Source: Methylotenera sp. (GTDB lineage Bacteria; Pseudomonadota; Gammaproteobacteria; Burkholderiales; Methylophilaceae). From it: a DNA stretch of 42,783 nucleotides. Below, piece after piece: positions 37,781 to 42,783 of the stretch. The translations under genes and the position numbers were made by a program. Positions within the stretch are counted from its first letter, which is position 1. The number at the start of each line of letters is the position of its first letter. The stretch is from the NCBI GenBank assembly GCA_028688575.1, contig JAQTXW010000014.1:1-42783 (forward strand), given 5' to 3'. The notes beneath the pieces are model-generated. The model worked only from the letters and a program-made list of their open reading frames with translations, made no database searches and was not told where the DNA came from.

Positions 37781-38752
37781 CTAGGTAGGTATTTGTGCAC
37801 TAATCGTGACACCTTTACTCAGGTTGTTTTTTGCAGTGAACGTACCATTCACTGCGTCAATACGCTCACGCATGCCAATCATGCCCATGCCGTAAGAGGT
37901 TTCTCCAGTTTTAAACCCAATGCCATCGTCAACGATTTCTACACACAACAACCGCCCATGTTGACTGATGTTTGATTTGAGTGAAATGCTTACATTTTTA
38001 GCATGGGCATGTTTCGAGATGTTGGTGAGTGCCTCCTGAATGAATCTATAAATAGTGATGTTGATTTGTTCAGTGAGTGAAGATGAACAAGCATCGACAT
38101 TCAGATTCAGGTGAATGTGAGGTTGTTGCTCGTGCCACTCTTTAATTAATATATCAATTGCTGTTGTAAAGTCCTGGCTGTTTGTTGGTGCAGGTCGCAA
38201 GCGCCGCATTAATGCCCTTGTCATCTCTTGGATATGAACGGCATTGGCTAAAATTCGTTTTGCATAGAGTGAAGTAGTTTCATTGGCTTTTTGAGCTTTA
38301 TTACTTAAATTTAATGCAGAGGCATCTAAGCGAATCGCTAATAAGTATTGACCAATATCGTCATGTAAATCTCTGGCAAGATGCAGGCGTTCAGCTTCTT
38401 GAATTTTGAGCACATGCCTGGTGAGCGCTTTGTTTTGCGCTAATAAATCCATTATTTTTTCTTCTGCTAATGCACGTAGCTGAATTTCCTTATTCAGTTC
38501 AACCATCCTTCTTCTCGAAAACCATGCCATTCCAAGTGCCACTAATAGCAGCAAAAATGGAACTTCGTCCAGTTGCACTTCTTCGTACTGTGCAAACCAT
38601 GTGGCGAGCGTCTCAGCTAGATTAACCCATAGTATGAGGATATATATTAGCGAGATGACGGCTGCAACCAGCACTGCATCACGTTGGGAATCCTTAAGTA
38701 TTTTCCATAAATCTTTGATATTCATAGGGGAGTGATTGTTCTTTAAAACCAT
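37781..38752 (-). CDS. NarX-type sensor histidine kinase, probable methanol dehydrogenase regulator (MxaY/MoxY-like)
   Basis: Two membrane helices (AVLVAAVISLIYILILWVNL, then VPFLLLLVALGMAWF) are followed by a coiled coil, a HisKA_3 domain with the phosphorylated His in LARDLHDDIGQYL, and an ATPase domain (EALTNISKHAHA, DDGIGF, GMGMIGMRERI). There is no large periplasmic sensor domain. The start is uncertain: 38752 is used here, 38725 (MNIKDLWK) is close, and a reading up to 38836 adds 28 residues that do not look natural and would cover the GGGAAT palindrome. It is divergent from mxaF and followed by the response regulator. Confidence 0.85.
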   Translation of the reverse strand: MVLKNNHSPMNIKDLWKILKDSQRDAVLVAAVISLIYILILWVNLAETLATWFAQYEEVQLDEVPFLLLLVALGMAWFSRRRMVELNKEIQLRALAEEKIMDLLAQNKALTRHVLKIQEAERLHLARDLHDDIGQYLLAIRLDASALNLSNKAQKANETTSLYAKRILANAVHIQEMTRALMRRLRPAPTNSQDFTTAIDILIKEWHEQQPHIHLNLNVDACSSSLTEQINITIYRFIQEALTNISKHAHAKNVSISLKSNISQHGRLLCVEIVDDGIGFKTGETSYGMGMIGMRERIDAVNGTFTAKNNLSKGVTISAQIPT

Positions 38753-38764
38753 ACCTTTGAATAG

Positions 38765-38870
38765 GGGAATAATTCCCGATGAGTTTAGGTAGCTTGGTTG
38801 CAAGTTACAAAATGTAACGGCAATGAGTAATTTCATTTTTCATCGGGAATGTTTCATCTTATTGGGAAGG
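38765..38870. promoter_or_regulatory. Candidate operator sites (GGGAAT repeats) between the kinase gene and mxaF
   Basis: The palindrome GGGAATAATTCCC lies at 38765-38777. ATTCCCGATG (38772-38781) and CATCGGGAAT (38841-38850) form a perfect 10-bp inverted pair 69 bp apart. A further TTGGGAAGG follows at 38862-38870. The repeated CGGGAAT core upstream of both divergent units looks like a set of regulator sites. The clear core promoter of mxaF was not identified. Confidence 0.5.
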
Positions 38871-38963
38871 TGGCCAAAGCACATAATGCATCTCGCCGAA
38901 TTGATATTCATGATGGCTTTTTGGATTTATGCGGTTTAACCAATTTATAGGGAGATGATCAAT

Positions 38964-40763
38964 ATGAAACGCAAAGTTGCTAACGTAAGTGTTAGAGCAG
39001 CAATCAGCGGTTTACTTGTTCTTGCAGCAGCACAAACTGCTTTTGCAGATGAGGATTTAACCAAACGTGTGAATGACCCAAACCAATGGGCAACACAAAC
39101 TGGCGGTTATAACAGCCAGCACAATAGTACTTTAGATCAAATTAATAGAAATAACGTCAAGAATGTAAAAGCTGCATGGTCATTTTCAACAGGCGTGTTG
39201 CATGGTCATGAAGGTGCACCGCTAGTGATTGGTGACATGATGTATATCCATTCTGCATTCCCAAACAATACGTTCGCTGTTAATTTAAATGACCCGGGCA
39301 AAATTGTTTGGTCTCATAAGCCAAAACAAGATGCCTCTACTAAAGCCGTGATGTGTTGCGATATTGTTGACCGCGGCGTGGCTTATGGTGCAGGTCAAAT
39401 CGTTAAGAAGCAAGCAGATGGTCACTTGTTAGCTTTAGATGCTAAAACTGGTAAGGTGAACTGGAAAGTTGAACTTTGCGATCCTAAAGTTGGTATGACA
39501 TTTACGCAAGCACCTTATGTCGTTAAAGATACGGTGTTGATTGGTTGTTCAGGTGCTGAATTAGGTGTTCGTGGTGCTGTGAATGCGGTTGATTTGAAAA
39601 CTGGTGCATTGAAGTGGCGTGCATTTGCTACAGGTCCTGATAATGAAATTCGCTTAGCAAAAAACTTCAATGAACATAACCCTCACTACGGTCAATTTGG
39701 TTTAGGTACCAAAACATGGGAAGGTGATGCCTGGAAAATTGGTGGCGGTACTAACTGGGGTTGGTATGCATATGACCCTAAATTGAATTTGTTCTACTAC
39801 GGCTCAGGTAACCCTGCACCTTGGAATGAAACCATGCGACCTGGTGATAATAAGTGGACGATGACAATTTGGGCACGTGATGTTGATACAGGCGAAGCAA
39901 AATGGGGTTACCAAAAAACACCTCATGATGAGTGGGACTTTGCAGGTGTAAACCAAATGGTGCTGACTGATCAACCTGTTCAAGGAAAAATGACGCCGCT
40001 TCTTACGCATATTGACCGTAACGGCATTATGTACACACTCAATCGTGATACAGGTAAATTAATTTTAGCTGACAAAGTTGATCCAGCGGTTAACGTGTTT
40101 AAGAAAGTTGATTTGAAAACAGGTTTGCCAGTGCGTGACCCAGAGTTTTCAACACGTATGGATCATAAAGGCACTAATATCTGTCCATCAGCGATGGGTT
40201 TCCACAACCAAGGTGTCGATTCATATGACCCAGAATCACGTACCTTGTATGCTGGTTTGAATCATATTTGTATGGATTGGGAGCCGTTCATGCTGCCATA
40301 CCGTGCAGGCCAGTTCTTTGTTGGTGCAACGCTAGCAATGTACCCTGGACCGAGTGGCCCGACTAAAACAGAGATGGGTACTGTACGTGCCTTTGACACT
40401 GTCACAGGTAAAGTGAAATGGTCTAAGTGGGAAAAATTCGCGGCTTGGGGTGGTACTTTGTACACCAAAGGTGGCTTAGTTTGGTACAACACTTTAGACG
40501 GCCATATCAAAGCATTGGATAAAAACAACGGTAAAGAGTTGTGGAAATTCAAAATGCCTTCAGGTGGTATCGGATCTCCTATGACTTACGCATTTAAAGG
40601 CAAGCAATACGTTGCAAGTATGTATGGCGTAGGTGGTTGGCCTGGCGTTGGTCTAGTGTTTGACTTGACCGACCCAAGTGCTGGTCTTGGTGCTGTAGGC
40701 GCTTTCAAAGAGCTACAAAACCATACCAACATGGGTGGTGGCTTGATGGTGTTTAGTCTTTAA
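38964..40763 (+). CDS. mxaF: Methanol dehydrogenase large subunit (calcium, PQQ)
   Basis: Periplasmic PQQ enzyme oxidising methanol to formaldehyde, as an alpha2beta2 tetramer with MxaI. ATG 38964 is chosen over 38955 because GGGAG lies 9 bp before it and it begins a clean signal peptide cut at AFA/DEDL. In the numbering from 38955, the adjacent-cysteine disulfide is Cys134-Cys135 (VMCCDI), and the metal/PQQ ligands are Glu202 (GAELG), Asn286 (GSGNPAP) and catalytic Asp328 ([10 protein letters not shown]). The residue two after the Asp is Ala330; XoxF lanthanide enzymes have Asp there, so this is MxaF. The sequence closely follows the Methylophilus W3A1 enzyme. Codon choice looks like that of a highly expressed gene. 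Confidence 0.98.
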   Translation: MKRKVANVSVRAAISGLLVLAAAQTAFADEDLTKRVNDPNQWATQTGGYNSQHNSTLDQINRNNVKNVKAAWSFSTGVLHGHEGAPLVIGDMMYIHSAFPNNTFAVNLNDPGKIVWSHKPKQDASTKAVMCCDIVDRGVAYGAGQIVKKQADGHLLALDAKTGKVNWKVELCDPKVGMTFTQAPYVVKDTVLIGCSGAELGVRGAVNAVDLKTGALKWRAFATGPDNEIRLAKNFNEHNPHYGQFGLGTKTWEGDAWKIGGGTNWGWYAYDPKLNLFYYGSGNPAPWNETMRPGDNKWTMTIWARDVDTGEAKWGYQKTPHDEWDFAGVNQMVLTDQPVQGKMTPLLTHIDRNGIMYTLNRDTGKLILADKVDPAVNVFKKVDLKTGLPVRDPEFSTRMDHKGTNICPSAMGFHNQGVDSYDPESRTLYAGLNHICMDWEPFMLPYRAGQFFVGATLAMYPGPSGPTKTEMGTVRAFDTVTGKVKWSKWEKFAAWGGTLYTKGGLVWYNTLDGHIKALDKNNGKELWKFKMPSGGIGSPMTYAFKGKQYVASMYGVGGWPGVGLVFDLTDPSAGLGAVGAFKELQNHTNMGGGLMVFSL

Positions 40764-40786
40764 ACCAAAACGCTAGTTGTTAAGGT

Positions 40787-40874
40787 AATGCAGGATGGGT
40801 GGCTTGATACCTGTCCTGCATTCAATCAAGACTTATGCAAATGAGCAACATGTATCACCTTACGCAGCATGTTG
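40787..40874 (+). promoter_or_regulatory. Two hairpins in the mxaF-mxaJ intergenic region
   Basis: Hairpin 1: AATGCAGGA (40787-40795) pairs with TCCTGCATT (40814-40822), loop 18 bases. Hairpin 2: CAACATG (40846-40852) pairs with CATGTTG (40868-40874). Neither has a clean U-tract directly after it, so they look like 3'-stabilising or partial-attenuation structures that would raise mxaF mRNA relative to mxaJGI. The effect is inferred. Between mxaF and mxaJ (161 bp) nothing else is seen apart from the repeat at 40895. Confidence 0.5.
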
Positions 40875-40894
40875 TTTATTTGGATGTGTCCTGA

Positions 40895-40928
40895 TTTTTT
40901 TAGCATGAGGAGTGTTTTTTTAGCATGA
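40895..40928 (+). repeat. 14-bp direct repeat with a seven-codon ORF overlapping the mxaJ start
   Basis: TTTTTTTAGCATGA occurs at 40895-40908 and again at 40915-40928; the second copy holds the mxaJ start codon. The first copy's ATG (40905) opens a seven-codon frame whose TGA (40926-40928) overlaps the mxaJ ATG as ATGA. AGGAG (40908-40912) lies 12 bases before mxaJ. It may be a small leader coupled to mxaJ or just a duplication. Confidence 0.5.
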
Positions 40929-41758
40929 AAAATAAAAAGTTTTTACGTTCTGGGTTGAAGTCTTTAGTACTTGGCGTTTTAGGTTTGTGCGCAGTACAGG
41001 TGTATGCCGATGATTTGAATGTTTGCGCAGGAAAAAATGAAATGCCTTTTTCTAATGATAAGAAAGAGGGTTTTGAGAATGATATTGCAGAAATAATCGC
41101 GAAGTCATTGAATAAAAAATTGAATTATGTGTACTGGGATGATCCGCGCTATGCCGTTGGTTTTTTCTTAGATAAGAAAAAGTGCGATGTGGTGCTTGGT
41201 GTAGATAGTACAGATCCGCGTGTGCTTAAAACTAATCCTTATTACAAAACGGGTTACGTGTTCATTACCAGAGAAGATCGTGAAATTGATATTTCGTCAT
41301 GGAACGACGATTTATTAAAAGAGAGGAATTTTCGCATTGGTGTCATGCCAGATAGCCCAGGTAAGGTGATGTTGCTGCAAATTAATCGATTTGATGACAT
41401 GTTTGATTATTTTGCAGAGAAACAAAAATACCAGTCAACGCGTAACAAATATGTGAGGGTTGACCCGCAAGAGGTAGTAAATGATGTATCTAACAAATAC
41501 ATCCATGCCGCCATGTTGTGGGCGCCAGAGGCTGCACGTTATGTGAAGCAATCAAAAGCGCCATTGAAAGTTCAGTTGGTGAAAGATGATGCAAAAAAAT
41601 CGAATGGTGAGTCTGTGCAAATGCACTATGAGATTGTGATGGGGGTGCGTAAGGATGATGTGCTATTACAGCAAGCACTCAATAAAGCCATTGATGAGAA
41701 ACGCAGTGAGATTGAGTCAGTGCTCAAACGTGAAGGTATTCCGCTTTTGCCTATTTAG
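40925..41758 (+). CDS. mxaJ: Methanol oxidation protein MxaJ
   Basis: Periplasmic substrate-binding-protein-like factor required for making active methanol dehydrogenase. A signal peptide (LKSLVLGVLGLCAVQVYA, cut before DDLNVC) precedes a 277-residue SBP_bac_3-like fold. VCAGKNEMPFSNDKKEGFENDIA at the N-terminus and KKKCDVVLGVD (after VYWDDPRYAV) are typical of MxaJ. It lies between mxaF and mxaG as in all mxaFJGI operons. Confidence 0.95.
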   Translation: MKNKKFLRSGLKSLVLGVLGLCAVQVYADDLNVCAGKNEMPFSNDKKEGFENDIAEIIAKSLNKKLNYVYWDDPRYAVGFFLDKKKCDVVLGVDSTDPRVLKTNPYYKTGYVFITREDREIDISSWNDDLLKERNFRIGVMPDSPGKVMLLQINRFDDMFDYFAEKQKYQSTRNKYVRVDPQEVVNDVSNKYIHAAMLWAPEAARYVKQSKAPLKVQLVKDDAKKSNGESVQMHYEIVMGVRKDDVLLQQALNKAIDEKRSEIESVLKREGIPLLPI

Positions 41759-41808
41759 CAAAGTTATAGAGTTAATCAATACCATTTAGAAAATATGTAG
41801 GGGTCAAG

Positions 41809-42384
41809 ATGTTAGTTTTATCTTTTAAACGTAGCCAAGTTTCAGCACTCTGTAGCGCCGCAGTAATGGCAACTTTTTTATCGGCATGCAATGCTGCACC
41901 ACAGTCTGCTGCGTCAGATGAGCAGAAGGAATCTGTTACAAAAGAAGCGCATATTCATCCTAATCCAGAGTCTTTAGGCCCTGTGTTAGATTTTAGAGGG
42001 ACTATCTCTGGTGAACCGCTAGATTTTAATGACGGCAAAGGTACTGACTCTCCAGCCGTTCAGGAGTTTAAAAGAACGGGAAAAAACCCCTATAACCTGA
42101 ATGAAGACGTGATTAAGAATGGTTACACTATATTTTCAACGGCTTGTTCAGGGTGTCATGGACATTTAGCTGAAGGTAAGCTCGGGCCCGCACTGGCCGA
42201 TGATTACTGGACATACCCGGGCAATGCATATGATAAAGGGCTATTTGAGACGATTTATGGCGGCGGGCAAGGCATGATGGGGCCACAAAAGGGTTTGATT
42301 TCGCAAGATGAGATTCTTCAAATCATGAGTTGGGTTCGTAGTGTGTATGTTGGTGACCCCAAGAAAGCTAAATGGAAAAAATAG
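41809..42384 (+). CDS. mxaG: Cytochrome cL, electron acceptor of methanol dehydrogenase
   Basis: Class I c-type cytochrome that accepts electrons from PQQ in MxaFI. Haem is bound by CSGCH (Cys113, Cys116, His117), and the distal Met ligand lies in the GMMGP region near residue 150. The N-terminus has a signal peptide ending FLSACNAAPQS. LSAC fits a lipobox (Cys27), so the protein may be a lipoprotein, although cleavage by signal peptidase I near CNA/AP is possible. Length 191 is usual. AGGGGTCAAG precedes the start. It is the third gene of the operon. Confidence 0.94.
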   Translation: MLVLSFKRSQVSALCSAAVMATFLSACNAAPQSAASDEQKESVTKEAHIHPNPESLGPVLDFRGTISGEPLDFNDGKGTDSPAVQEFKRTGKNPYNLNEDVIKNGYTIFSTACSGCHGHLAEGKLGPALADDYWTYPGNAYDKGLFETIYGGGQGMMGPQKGLISQDEILQIMSWVRSVYVGDPKKAKWKK

Positions 42385-42427
42385 TGATAACAGGCAGTCT
42401 ATTTTAATGCATATTTTAAATGAACAT

Positions 42428-42456
42428 AACAAGACGCTCACTGGTGGCGTTTTGTT
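42428..42456 (+). promoter_or_regulatory. Hairpin between mxaG and mxaI
   Basis: AACAAGACGC (42428-42437) pairs with GCGTTTTGTT (42447-42456) with one G-U pair and a 9-base loop. There is no following U-tract, so it is more likely an mRNA-stabilising or processing structure than a terminator. mxaI starts 44 bp downstream. Confidence 0.45.
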
Positions 42457-42499
42457 AATAGTGCAATTTCACCAGCGACCATATGACAAGGAGATTTGA

Positions 42500-42775
42500 A
42501 TGAAACGAATTTTGACTTTAGTAGCAATCGCAAGTGCAATGGTTGCCTCAAGTGCAGCTTTTGCCTATGACGGCCATAACTGTAAAGAACCAGGTAATTG
42601 CTGGGAGGCTAAACCTGGCTATCCTGAAAAAATTGCAGGTTCAAAATACGACCCGAAACACGATCCCAAAGAAGTAGGTAAGCAAGAAGCCTCTATTAAG
42701 GCGATGGATGCACGCAATGCTAAACGTATTGCCAATGCTAAAGCGACAGGTAAATTTGATTACGATGTTGAGTAA
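42500..42775 (+). CDS. mxaI: Methanol dehydrogenase small subunit
   Basis: Beta subunit of the MxaFI tetramer, without known catalytic residues; it wraps round the large subunit. The signal peptide (22 residues) is cut at AFA/YDGHNC. The 69-residue mature protein has the disulfide pair Cys28/Cys34 (mature 6 and 12), NCWEAKPGYPEKIAGSKYDPKHDPK, and a long charged C-terminal helix. ACAAGGAG is a strong ribosome site. The rest of the mxa accessory operon is expected beyond the window edge. Confidence 0.98.
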   Translation: MKRILTLVAIASAMVASSAAFAYDGHNCKEPGNCWEAKPGYPEKIAGSKYDPKHDPKEVGKQEASIKAMDARNAKRIANAKATGKFDYDVE

Positions 42776-42783
42776 TCAATAGC

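Noticed and set aside
38964..40763. Assignment of the large dehydrogenase as lanthanide-dependent XoxF
   Set aside because: The diagnostic second Asp is Ala here, mxaI is present in the operon, and the sequence follows the calcium-type Methylophilus enzyme.

Overview
The window is a chromosomal segment of an obligate or near-obligate methylotroph of the family Methylophilaceae (Betaproteobacteria). The strongest evidence is at its right end. There the genes for the calcium-dependent methanol dehydrogenase run in the canonical order mxaF-mxaJ-mxaG-mxaI, and MxaF and MxaI closely resemble the Methylophilus enzyme. The genus (Methylotenera, Methylophilus or a relative) cannot be settled from the sequence alone. 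There is no prophage, CRISPR array, complete insertion sequence or rRNA operon.

Layout. 1-5160: a peptide-import and murein-recycling group (lipoprotein peptide-binding protein, a YkuD-fold enzyme without a signal peptide, two DppB/DppC-type permeases, NagZ). 5227-10500: a Bax-inhibitor-1-type membrane protein, tadA, then a LysR regulator divergent from yceI, an Old Yellow Enzyme reductase, a nitroreductase and a thioredoxin-like protein. 10614-13474 (minus strand): surE-pcm-nlpD followed by a small membrane protein where rpoS often sits. 13645-16158 (minus): NYN-domain protein, wrbA, a HugZ-like protein and a DUF2069 protein. 16179-22540 (minus): tamA-tamB and purB. 22679-29235 (plus): class I fumarase, a small EF-hand protein, acnB and two membrane proteins. 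29242-34654: YqhA-like protein, rlmJ, a zinc-type cation diffusion facilitator, a 4-oxalocrotonate tautomerase-like protein, uvrC and pgsA. 34680-35180: a tRNA-Gly / tRNA-Cys / tRNA-Gly group with its own promoters and terminators. 35187-38752 (minus): a six-gene block led by a histidine kinase and a response regulator, divergent from mxaF. 38964-42775: mxaFJGI.

How the genes work together. MxaF and MxaI form the periplasmic PQQ methanol dehydrogenase, MxaG (cytochrome cL) takes its electrons, and MxaJ is needed for assembly. The divergent kinase/regulator pair corresponds in position to the mxaYX (moxYX) genes of other methylotrophs. It is followed by a thioredoxin-like protein and three exported small proteins of unknown function that may serve the same system.

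The most notable non-genic structure is a miniature inverted-repeat element of about 172 bp. There are two complete copies (27977-28149 and 33837-34008) and one cut by the window edge (1-91). The complete copies have matching terminal inverted repeats and are flanked by 5-bp direct repeats (TTTAA and ATTAA). One copy abuts the uvrC stop codon; the other supplies the apparent start codon of a DUF2914 gene. Other points of interest are repeated GGGAAT motifs between the kinase gene and mxaF, a tiny ORF overlapping the mxaJ start, and a lipoprotein-type signal on MxaG.
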